NCBI GenBank assembly: GCA_017861495.1
Contig: JAGFXW010000100.1
Coordinates: forward strand, 1 to 8,183
From: Bacillota bacterium
GTDB taxonomy: Bacteria; Bacillota_C; Negativicutes; CTSoil-072
Reading direction: 5' to 3'
Length of the DNA: 8,183 bases
Made by a program: the position numbers and the translations under genes. Shown in pieces: positions 1 through 5,357 of the stretch (position 1 is its first letter; every line of letters starts with the position of its first letter). Below the pieces are notes generated by a model that was not told the origin of the DNA, ran no database searches, and saw only the letters and a list, made by a program, of their open reading frames with translations.

Positions 1-111
1 CTTGACAAGCTCCATGCGCGCCTCGGCGTCCTGTATCACCATCACTTTTTTCGCAAACTCCTCATCTTTTTTCATTCTGTCAATAAATGCCTTGGCTGAT
101 TCGATACTCAT
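1..111 (-). CDS. Nif11-like leader peptide precursor (N-terminal part, cut by window edge)
   Basis: The minus strand reads MSIESAKAFIDRMKKDEEFA and continues for 37 codons without a stop to base 1, so the C-terminal half, the double-Gly cleavage motif and the core lie outside the window. The sequence is clearly paralogous to the complete precursor at 7853-8101 (shared MSIE.AK.F..RMK.DE.FA.K......EARM pattern), which is the start of the Nif11/nitrogen-fixation-like leader family used by ribosomally made peptides (RiPPs). The ATG at 111-109 is chosen because the family begins MS(I/L)E and an AAGAAGG ribosome site lies about 11 nt upstream. It has its own promoter (157-202) that matches the second precursor's promoter. 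No maturase is visible here. The family call is solid; the product and its modification are unknown. Confidence 0.85.
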   Translation of the reverse strand, partial: MSIESAKAFIDRMKKDEEFAKKVMVIQDAEARMELVK

Positions 112-156
112 ATATACTGTCGCCTTCTTTCCATTGAAAATTGATACCCTATGCTC

Positions 157-202
157 ATTATACCATGTGGTATGTGTAATTTTGTTAAAGATTTCTTTAA
201 AA
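157..202 (-). promoter_or_regulatory. Promoter of left Nif11 precursor with TCTTTAA box
   Basis: Read on the minus strand: TCTTTAAC box (TCTTTAA at 191-185), 22 nt, then TATAAT (162-157) preceded by ATGG, giving an extended -10 (TGgTATAAT). No recognisable -35 hexamer is present. Directly upstream of the box is its inverted partner TAAAGA, giving TAAAGA-AA-TCTTTA. A looser direct-repeat match (TTTTAAA at 202-196) sits at an 11-bp pitch. The 16 bp at 184-199 are identical to 8165-8180 in front of the other Nif11 gene. The -10 lies about 45 nt upstream of the start codon. Confidence 0.75.
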
Positions 203-220
203 AAGCGGTGGTTGAATACA

Positions 221-403
221 CGGGGACGGTTCTTGCGTGTCCTTACGCAAGAATGTAGAATAGTATTGAGGTGAGTGAAGATGCCACGGCAAGCACGAAG
301 AAAGAGTAAAAGTGGAATTTACTATCAGTTTCTCCAGTCTTGCATTAGAGAGATTATCAATGATATACTACCTTTGTTAATAAAGGTGTCATGGCGGGCG
401 TAA
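221..403 (+). mobile_element. Truncated 5' end of a REP-associated (IS200-like) tyrosine transposase element
   Basis: An ORF at 281-403 (40 codons, GAGGTGA ribosome site at about 269-275) begins MPRQARRKSKSGIYY, which matches the well-conserved start of REP-associated Y1 transposases (MPR.ARRKS.SGIYH). After residue 15 the similarity stops, and the rest of the reading frame is not transposase-like and ends at TAA 401-403. The HUH and catalytic Tyr region is therefore absent. Just upstream is CGGGGACGG followed by a perfect 9-bp hairpin TTCTTGCGT/ACGCAAGAA (230-238 and 245-253, loop GTCCTT), the sort of subterminal hairpin such enzymes recognise. The 3' end of the element is not found. I read this as a dead left-end remnant. 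Confidence 0.7.
230..253. repeat. Perfect 9-bp inverted repeat at transposon left end
   Basis: TTCTTGCGT, loop GTCCTT, ACGCAAGAA. It lies 28 bases before the ATG of the transposase remnant and next to a GGGGACGG tract. It is probably the recognition hairpin of the IS200/REP-type element rather than a terminator, because no T-run follows. Confidence 0.7.
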
Positions 404-407
404 TATC

Positions 408-449
408 ATGAACCGCAAAAAACTGATACGATTTGATTGGGCAATTTAG
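408..449 (+). pseudogene. 13-codon start of a PD-(D/E)XK (Rpn-like) transposase/nuclease gene
   Basis: ATG at 408 opens MNRKKLIRFDWAI followed directly by TAG (447-449). The motif KLIRFDWAI is the characteristic N-terminus of the Rpn-type PD-(D/E)XK recombination-promoting nuclease/putative transposase family, whose members normally run to roughly 250-320 residues. Here the family's usual continuation is lost at the stop, and downstream bases in all three frames do not resume it. It starts 5 bp after the stop of the tyrosine-transposase remnant, so two unrelated mobile-gene starts are butted together. This is a relic with no expected function. The call rests on a 13-residue match and is moderately sure. 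Confidence 0.55.
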
Positions 450-499
450 AGAATTAGGCTGTAGCATATAGGCGTGACTGAAACTATTATCTTAACGCA

Positions 500-534
500 T
501 TAAATCCGACCGTTCTACGAGCGGTCGGATTTAA
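500..534. repeat. Perfect 13-bp inverted repeat (REP-like hairpin)
   Basis: TTAAATCCGACCG (500-512), 9-nt loop TTCTACGAG, CGGTCGGATTTAA (522-534). There is no T-run on either strand, so it is not a clear intrinsic terminator. Its core CCGACCGTTCT recurs inside the hairpin at 2108-2176, on the other side of the broken oxidoreductase gene. The rest of the 450-605 gap holds no gene I can support. A weak TTGAAC at 549-554 is present without a convincing -10. Confidence 0.75.
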
Positions 535-605
535 GTGACGTTGGTTTGTTGAACATGATATAAAAATTCAATTCAATTATTGATATGGCGGGGTGGATAT
601 GGGAT

Positions 606-2076
606 ATGGACGATAAGAATCATTCAGACCAATCAAAAAGATTTCCTCCATTGGACAAAGGAAATCTGACAAGACGTACTTTTTTGAAAGGTCTAGCTGC
701 CATCGGGATTTCAGCTAAATTCAGTGGCATATTTTCTGGTAGCACTGGAAAGGCATCCGCAATATCTGGCGAAGCGTCAGAAAGCTATGTCACGGAACCC
801 AGCCGCAACATACCGATTTATCGCAATGTTGATGTGCTGGTTGTTGGTGGCGGCATGGCTGGAATCAGTGCTGCTATCGCCGCAGGTCGTATGGGTATGA
901 ACACAATGCTTATTGAATACATGGGCTTTCTTGGCGGGAATGCCACAAATGCCTTGGTTACTGACTTTTGCGGCTTTTACACTCGTACAGCGCAAACGGT
1001 ACAGCTCATAAAAGGCATTGGCGGAGAAATTGCCGAAGAGCTAATTGACAACGGTGGTGGCAGGAAATGGCGTCATATTGTCGATTTTCAACCCGAGGCA
1101 CTTAAGATTGTTTTGGACAAAAAACTGCTGGGGGCGAATGTTGAACTACTATACTAAATTTGCCGCTCCTATCATGGAAGGGAACCGAGTAAAAGGATTT
1201 TTTATTGAAAACAAAGCAGGGAGGCAGGCAATATGTGCCAAAGTCGTCCTGGATTGTACAGGAGACGGTGATGTCTGTGCTTCCGCGGGTGTGCCTTTTG
1301 AGATTGGTGACGGCAATGGTGGTATGCAGGCTTGTGACATGGGATTTCGTCTCGTAAATATTGATGATGCAAAATTTAATCAAGGGTATTTCTTTGACAA
1401 TGCTGCCCGAATGATGGCCGAAGGTGTAGCATCTGGTGAGTATAAGTTGACTCGTACTGGAGGTAATTTGGAATATTCTTTGATTCAGGGAGTCTATTCG
1501 GCTAATATGGCTCGCATTCCTTGGGCAGTTGACGGTACCAACCCCGAGCATCTGACACGAAGTTTCATTGAAGGACGGCAGATCGCCCAAGAATTTGCTC
1601 GGTTTCTCCGTGATAAAATTCCCGGCATGGAAAACTCAGCCCTAGTTGAAACTGGGGTTAAAATCGGTTTGCGGGAAACTCGCCGGGTAATAGGCGAATA
1701 CGTATTCAATGGCGAAGAGGTGTTAAGCGGCTGAAAATTTACCGACGGCGTGGGCGCGAATGCTTGGCCACTAGAAATGCATGTCCCTGGTCAGCTGGAA
1801 CGTAAAATGACTTATCTAAAGGGCGATGACTATCATACAATACCTTACCGCTGTTTGGTACCGAAGAAGGTAGACAATCTACTGATGGCTGGTAGGTTTA
1901 TCAGTTGTACTCATGAAGCTCAGGCATCAATTCGGGTGTCTGGACCAGCCTCGAGTATGGGACAAGCCATAGGTGTCGCAGCAACTCTTGCAGTCCGCAG
2001 TAATGTTTTGCCGCGAGACATTAATGTGACATCCCTCCAAAATGAACTGCAGCGGCAAAATGTTTTTATTGGATGA
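606..2076 (+). pseudogene. Tat-exported FAD-dependent oxidoreductase, broken by a frameshift and a nonsense codon
   Basis: The N-terminus carries a twin-arginine signal (TRRTFLKG, R23-R24, then a hydrophobic stretch), followed by a Rossmann dinucleotide site VVGGGMAGISAA (about residues 79-90) and GFLGGNATNALV, as in FAD_oxidored-family flavoproteins. Near 1145-1157 the frame shifts by +1: ...GANVELLY runs into TAA while the homologous continuation YYTKFAAPIMEG is read in the next frame. That frame then meets TGA at 1732-1734 (VLSG*KFTDG) and resumes in phase to the natural end ...LQRQNVFIG at 2076, including the C-terminal SSMGQAIGVAATLAV flavin-binding segment. Homologues usually have Arg at the stop position, so CGA to TGA is likely. 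Start: ATG 606 has GGGGTGG about 10 nt upstream; the in-frame ATG at 585 has no ribosome site. An intact gene would encode about 490 residues exported folded across the membrane. The substrate cannot be told. Confidence 0.88.
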
Positions 2077-2107
2077 TTAGCAAGCTAACTTTAGTATATA
2101 ATTCTTT

Positions 2108-2176
2108 AAATAAGCCATCAGGTATTCAAACCGACCGTTCTCTGAACAGTCGACTTGAATATGTGATGGCTTATTT
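2108..2176. repeat. 69-nt long interrupted hairpin downstream of the oxidoreductase relic
   Basis: The outer stem is a perfect 13 bp, AAATAAGCCATCA (2108-2120) with TGATGGCTTATTT (2164-2176). After a G-G mismatch and a G-T pair come TATTCAA/TTGAATA (2123-2129 and 2155-2161), a 2x2 mismatch, CGAC/GTCG (2132-2135 and 2149-2152), one mismatch, and GTTC/GAAC closing a 3-nt loop TCT. The CCGACCGTTCT core is shared with the hairpin at 500-534. It could act as a terminator for the relic, but only TTATTT follows the stem. A REP or MITE-like element is equally possible. Confidence 0.75.
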
Positions 2177-2243
2177 GGTATGGGTGTTGCTGAATTCTAG
2201 TTCCTCGTCGGTCTTCAGTCTGTGTATCTAAAGACAGGTAACC

Positions 2244-2292
2244 TAATCTTTAAGTAATCTTTAAACAAAGAATGGGATAGAAATGCTATACT
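2244..2292 (+). promoter_or_regulatory. GGDEF-gene promoter with 11-bp-pitch TAATCTTTAA direct repeat
   Basis: Two perfect 10-mers TAATCTTTAA at 2244-2253 and 2255-2264 (11-bp pitch), then 22 nt, then -10 TATACT (2287-2292) preceded by ATGC, an extended -10 (TGcTATACT). The bases where a -35 would lie (AACAAA region) do not match TTGACA, so an activator bound to the repeats is expected. Direct repeats one helical turn apart are the usual target of OmpR/PhoB-family response regulators. The element spacing is identical to the promoters at 157-202, 4457-4505 and 8138-8183. Confidence 0.78.
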
Positions 2293-2339
2293 GAATTTGC
2301 TAACCAATATACTGTTAAATAAAATTAATTGGAGGAAAT

Positions 2340-3485
2340 ATGTCAGAATCTACGCTAATTTTATTTAATTTAAGCAGAGTTGTCTTTGCAATATCCAATA
2401 TTTTGCTTGTTTATTCTTTCTTAACACCAAAGCGTCCTTTTTGGTTTCAGACAATAGCCTTTGTTGGTACAGGGGTTATTCACATCTTCTTGCGTGGCCT
2501 TTTAACTCCAATAGGTCTCGACCCTTTTTTGATTGGCTATATACTGGCTCTATTATATCTGATCCCTATCACCCTAGTTTTCAAGGAAACAATTCATGCT
2601 AAATTTTTTGTTCTTTTTATGGTAATTTCTTTGACCCAGCTTAATTTTCTTATCTGTCTGTTTTTAGAGCAATTCGTATTTAACCATATGGTAAGCGGTT
2701 TGATTTTGATAGGTCAATTGCTGGAACTATCCTCTATACCATTAATCAGAAGACCTATAACGCCTCATATTAAAAACATCCTTGAGATTATCAATCACCA
2801 AAATCCCATTGTTGCGTTATTTCCATTTTTTTCTTTTCTATTGCTAGCTTTCTATGGTGTACAAAGAACGTATTTGTTGTCCGCTTTTATTCCGTTAGTA
2901 TTATCTAGTATCATTATTTTCTTTTCTTATTACCTAATCTCCATAGCCATAGAGCAGACTAAGCGTCATCAACAACTGGAGTTGATCTCAAGAACGGATA
3001 GTTTGACAGGTCTTTATAACCGGAGGCATATGGAGCAAGGAATTCAGAAAGAGTATGAACAGTATCAAAGAACTGGTTTGGAGTTTGCGTTGATCATTAT
3101 CGATATTGATTTATTCAAAGAGGTTAATGACACCTACGGGCATGCTGGTGGAGACTGCGTATTGAAGTCAGTATCTGAAGACCTCAGGAGATCGGTTAGA
3201 GAATATGACACAGTTGCTCGATGGGGAGGCGATGAATTCCTCCTAATGTTACCAGCGACAAATGAAGAAAACGCAGTACGGCTGGCTGAACGGATCAGAG
3301 AGACTGTGGAAAATCGCAGGTATGCTTATGAAAACGCAGTTTTATCGGTGACCTTAACACTAGGGGTTTCTATTATTAGGAACGGAGGCGATACAGTCGA
3401 CAGTATGATTAGGAAAGCGGATATCCTTATGTACCAAGGTAAACGGGCAGGCAGAAACTGTGTAACAGTTGCTAATCGTATGTGA
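2340..3485 (+). CDS. Membrane-anchored GGDEF protein (diguanylate cyclase)
   Basis: The 381-residue protein has a strongly hydrophobic N-terminal half (about residues 5-205) with roughly six or seven membrane segments, a short linker, and a C-terminal GGDEF domain (about 215-378). Visible landmarks are DSLTGLYNRR (220-229), the metal-binding IIDIDLFKEVND (D255/D257), the active-site loop RWGGDEF (GGDEF 296-300) and ADILMYQGKRAGRN near the end. The catalytic motif is canonical, so it should make cyclic di-GMP from two GTP. RxxD (R287-D290) sits exactly five residues before GGDEF, the inhibitory I-site, so product feedback is expected. No EAL domain is present. The membrane half probably senses an external or membrane signal; it is not a sensor domain I can name. 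ATG 2340 has a perfect GGAGGA at 2331-2336. It stands alone under the repeat promoter at 2244-2292 and ends at the terminator 3654-3700. Confidence 0.93.
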   Translation: MSESTLILFNLSRVVFAISNILLVYSFLTPKRPFWFQTIAFVGTGVIHIFLRGLLTPIGLDPFLIGYILALLYLIPITLVFKETIHAKFFVLFMVISLTQLNFLICLFLEQFVFNHMVSGLILIGQLLELSSIPLIRRPITPHIKNILEIINHQNPIVALFPFFSFLLLAFYGVQRTYLLSAFIPLVLSSIIIFFSYYLISIAIEQTKRHQQLELISRTDSLTGLYNRRHMEQGIQKEYEQYQRTGLEFALIIIDIDLFKEVNDTYGHAGGDCVLKSVSEDLRRSVREYDTVARWGGDEFLLMLPATNEENAVRLAERIRETVENRRYAYENAVLSVTLTLGVSIIRNGGDTVDSMIRKADILMYQGKRAGRNCVTVANRM

Positions 3486-3653
3486 GATACAAGGGATACA
3501 GTTCTTGGGTATTATGACAAAATTCCCCAAATAGTATGTAACAAAACAACGCTTAGGAAAGTACCTTAAGCAGAAATTAGATCTGACAAATTTGAAATGA
3601 TAGACGGCAATCATCATTATTTTTTCTGCATCATTCATTCGATGTAAGCAAAT

Positions 3654-3700
3654 AGAATCCCTATTGGAATATCTATTATTTTGCAGGGATTCTGTTTTTT
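3654..3700 (+). terminator. Rho-independent terminator after the GGDEF gene
   Basis: AGAATCCCT (3654-3662) pairs perfectly with AGGGATTCT (3685-3693) around a 22-nt AT-rich loop and is followed by G and six T's (3695-3700). The loop is longer than usual. The 3486-3852 gap otherwise holds no gene I can support; apart from this terminator it contains only the putative promoter of the next gene. Confidence 0.72.
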
Positions 3701-3776
3701 CATAGGGAATATTATCAAAGTATGGTAAATATATATTTTGATTCGAAGGAACTATGTTTGTTGAATTTCTAGGTTA

Positions 3777-3817
3777 ATTGTAAGAATATTGAAGAATGGC
3801 ACAGCTTTTTTTACAAT
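3777..3817 (+). promoter_or_regulatory. Putative promoter of the phosphopantetheinyl transferase gene
   Basis: TTGAAG (3789-3794), 17-nt spacer, TACAAT (3812-3817), about 36 nt before the start codon. ATTGTAAGAAT and ATTGAAGAAT lie back to back at 3777-3797, an imperfect tandem repeat that overlaps the -35. It does not carry the TCTTTAA box or the extended -10 seen at the other promoters, so regulation looks different. Confidence 0.45.
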
Positions 3818-3852
3818 GTAGATAGTATTATGTTGAGAGGTTAATATGAGCT

Positions 3853-4431
3853 ATGATTTACTTATTTGATAAGATAGATTCTTTTTCCGATGAGCTATTT
3901 TGGCGAAGTATAAAGGTTATTCTGGCTGAAAGAGCACAAAAGGCCCTTGCATTTCGATACATGATTGATCGGAAGCTATCGGTTATTGCCTACCTACTTT
4001 TGGCATACGGAATAAAAAAAGAGTATGGAATATTTGAAGAACTACTGTTTGAATACAGAGAAAATGAAAAACCATATTTAAAAAAGTATCCTGACATATT
4101 TTTCAATATTAGCCATTGTAAATATGGGGTGGTATGCGCCATATCGAGTGAAGAAGTAGGGATCGATATGGAGGCAGTAGGGGATTATGATGAAGAAGTA
4201 GCAAAATATATTTGTAATGAGAGGGAATATAACAGCCTTGTCAATTCAAAAAATCAGGCGGTAGATTTTTGTAAATTATGGACAGTAAAAGAAAGTGTAT
4301 TAAAATTTACAGGGGAAGGTATTTGCACAGATTTAAAAAGGGTATTGGATAACATAGACTTACAGATTGAAACCCTATGTTCAGCTGATCATAGTTATGT
4401 AATTTCAGTGTGCGAAAAGACAAAAAGGTAG
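3853..4431 (+). CDS. Sfp-type 4'-phosphopantetheinyl transferase
   Basis: The 192-residue protein carries the motifs of the Sfp/AcpT class: FNISHC (84-89, the P-site with H88), GIDMEAV (103-109, Mg-binding D105 and E107) and WTVKESVLK (143-151, with K146, E147, K151). Such enzymes move the 4'-phosphopantetheine arm of coenzyme A onto a serine of acyl, peptidyl or aryl carrier proteins, mostly in polyketide, nonribosomal peptide or lipid pathways. It is slightly shorter than the usual 220-240 residues, with a brief C-terminus, but all catalytic residues are present. No carrier protein or synthase is visible in the window, so the partner is unknown. Start: ATG 3853 gives a family-like N-terminus, but GAGAGG (3835-3840) is 12 nt away. 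A seven-codon ORF starting at 3846 is better spaced and overlaps, so coupling is possible. The gene is AT-rich compared with the operon that follows. Confidence 0.9.
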   Translation: MIYLFDKIDSFSDELFWRSIKVILAERAQKALAFRYMIDRKLSVIAYLLLAYGIKKEYGIFEELLFEYRENEKPYLKKYPDIFFNISHCKYGVVCAISSEEVGIDMEAVGDYDEEVAKYICNEREYNSLVNSKNQAVDFCKLWTVKESVLKFTGEGICTDLKRVLDNIDLQIETLCSADHSYVISVCEKTKR

Positions 4432-4456
4432 ACTTCAGCTTGTTTAATCCATCAGA

Positions 4457-4505
4457 AATTCTTTAGCTAATCTTTAACTTTCATTTTGGAATAAAATGGT
4501 ATATT
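4457..4505 (+). promoter_or_regulatory. ABC-operon promoter with paired TCTTTA boxes
   Basis: TCTTTAG at 4460-4466 and TCTTTAA at 4471-4477 form a direct repeat with an 11-bp pitch. The second box is followed by 22 nt and -10 TATATT (4500-4505) preceded by ATGG (extended -10), the same geometry as the GGDEF and Nif11 promoters. No good -35 is seen. A second TATAAT occurs at 4509-4514 and could serve as an alternative -10. Confidence 0.75.
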
Positions 4506-4540
4506 GACTATAATAAATGTAAGGAGGGACATGATATCGT

Positions 4541-5236
4541 ATGGAACAGTTGACACAACTTTTTTACAAAACGCTCATTGAGGGCGGTGCTTGGCTGACG
4601 ATTCTGAAAGGACTGGGCGTGACGGTGGAAATCACCTTGCTGTCCCTCCTGTTGGGAACGCTGCTGGCCGCGCCGATGTGCGCCTTGCGTTTGAGCAAAA
4701 ACTGCATTTTGCGCGGCATGGCTGCGGGCTATATCGCGGTGCTACGGGGAAGCCCAGTGCTTTTGCTACTCATGCTGATGTACTATGTAATCTTTGCTCG
4801 CAGCAACATGCCCGCGCCGTTGCTGGCGGTCGCGGCGTTTTCCTTAAACGTCTCGGCCCACGTGGCGGAGGTGATGCGCTCGGCCCTCTTGGCTACCGAC
4901 AAAATGCAAACGGAGGCCGCACGGACGCTGGGATTTTCGTGGTGGCAGGCCTTCTGGCTCATCACGTTTCCTCAGGCGGCAAAAATCGCACGACCCGTCT
5001 ACCAGTCCACCATTGTAAACCTGCTGCAGTGGACCAGCGTGGTGGGCTACGTCACCATTACCGACCTGACCCGTGTGATCAACAACATCAGCACCCGCAC
5101 CATGCAACCGCTTTTTATGTTGCTTGTGGGGATTTTTCTTTATCTCGCACTGGCTTATCTCTGTTATGGCATCTTTGCGTGCCTGGATAGGCTGTCCGAA
5201 AAGCGGGCGGAAAGGAGAAAGACACATGGTATTTGA
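4541..5236 (+). CDS. Amino-acid-type ABC transporter permease (HisM/GlnP-like)
   Basis: The 231-residue membrane protein belongs to the polar amino acid (HEQRo) permease family: about five hydrophobic spans (near 20-50, 62-85, 90-115, 155-175, 190-213) with VLRGSP (67-72) after the second and the cytoplasmic EAA loop EAARTLGFSWWQAFWLITFP (125-144, with the invariant G131) that docks on the ATPase. It would form the transmembrane channel, probably as a homodimer because only one permease is encoded. Compared with typical members, the AYxAE...RGG segment before the EAA loop reads SAHVAEVMRSALL, so the substrate class may be altered. ATG 4541 is preceded by GGAGGG at 4523-4528, a rather long 12-nt spacing. 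It is first in the operon, and its end overlaps the next ORF by 11 nt. The operon is visibly richer in GC than the genes before it. Confidence 0.92.
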   Translation: MEQLTQLFYKTLIEGGAWLTILKGLGVTVEITLLSLLLGTLLAAPMCALRLSKNCILRGMAAGYIAVLRGSPVLLLLMLMYYVIFARSNMPAPLLAVAAFSLNVSAHVAEVMRSALLATDKMQTEAARTLGFSWWQAFWLITFPQAAKIARPVYQSTIVNLLQWTSVVGYVTITDLTRVINNISTRTMQPLFMLLVGIFLYLALAYLCYGIFACLDRLSEKRAERRKTHGI

Positions 5237-5357
5237 AACAACGATTCCCATAGAAGAGGTGCGGCGCAGCATGGACTGTCATCAGTACGTAGCAGTCTGC
5301 CCCACCGGAGTGGTGAACGGCTATGGAAAACGGCTTGACGGGAGGGTAATGCCATGA
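5226..5357 (+). CDS. 43-residue small protein within the ABC operon, unknown function
   Basis: I do not recognise this protein. It starts MVFETTIPIEEVRRSMDCHQ and ends VNGYGKRLDGRVMP, with two cysteines (C18, C25) and a YVAVCPTGVV stretch between, and no signal peptide or membrane segment. The evidence that it is real is positional: its ATG lies 11 nt inside the permease end, an AGGAGA ribosome site sits about 7 nt upstream, and its TGA overlaps the ATG of the ATPase gene (ATGA). That permease-small-ATPase chain is the pattern of translational coupling. It could be an accessory subunit or regulator of the transporter, or simply a coupling ORF; nothing in the sequence decides. Confidence 0.6.
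   Translation: MVFETTIPIEEVRRSMDCHQYVAVCPTGVVNGYGKRLDGRVMP

Noticed and set aside
1140..1160. Programmed ribosomal frameshift in the flavoprotein gene
   Set aside because: No slippery heptamer or stimulatory hairpin is visible, and a second lesion follows, so decay is simpler.
1732..1734. TGA as a selenocysteine codon in the flavoprotein gene
   Set aside because: The position is normally Arg in the family, no selenocysteine-insertion hairpin is evident right after it, and the gene is frameshifted elsewhere.
2103..2109. A fifth TCTTTAA box
   Set aside because: It is single, overlaps the base of a hairpin, and no -10 element lies 22 nt downstream.
3754..3777. Seven-codon ORF (MFVEFLG) after AAGGA upstream of the phosphopantetheinyl transferase
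   Set aside because: It lies upstream of the likely promoter, so it would not be on the transcript; probably chance.
3846..3869. Seven-codon ORF (MSYDLLI) overlapping the phosphopantetheinyl transferase start
   Set aside because: It is better spaced from GAGAGG than the real start, but too short to support as a gene; noted only in the start discussion.
4591..5190. A 199-codon open frame on the plus strand overlapping the permease in another frame
   Set aside because: It is the +2 shadow of a GC-rich membrane-protein gene, with no ribosome site and low-complexity composition (Gly, Arg, His rich).
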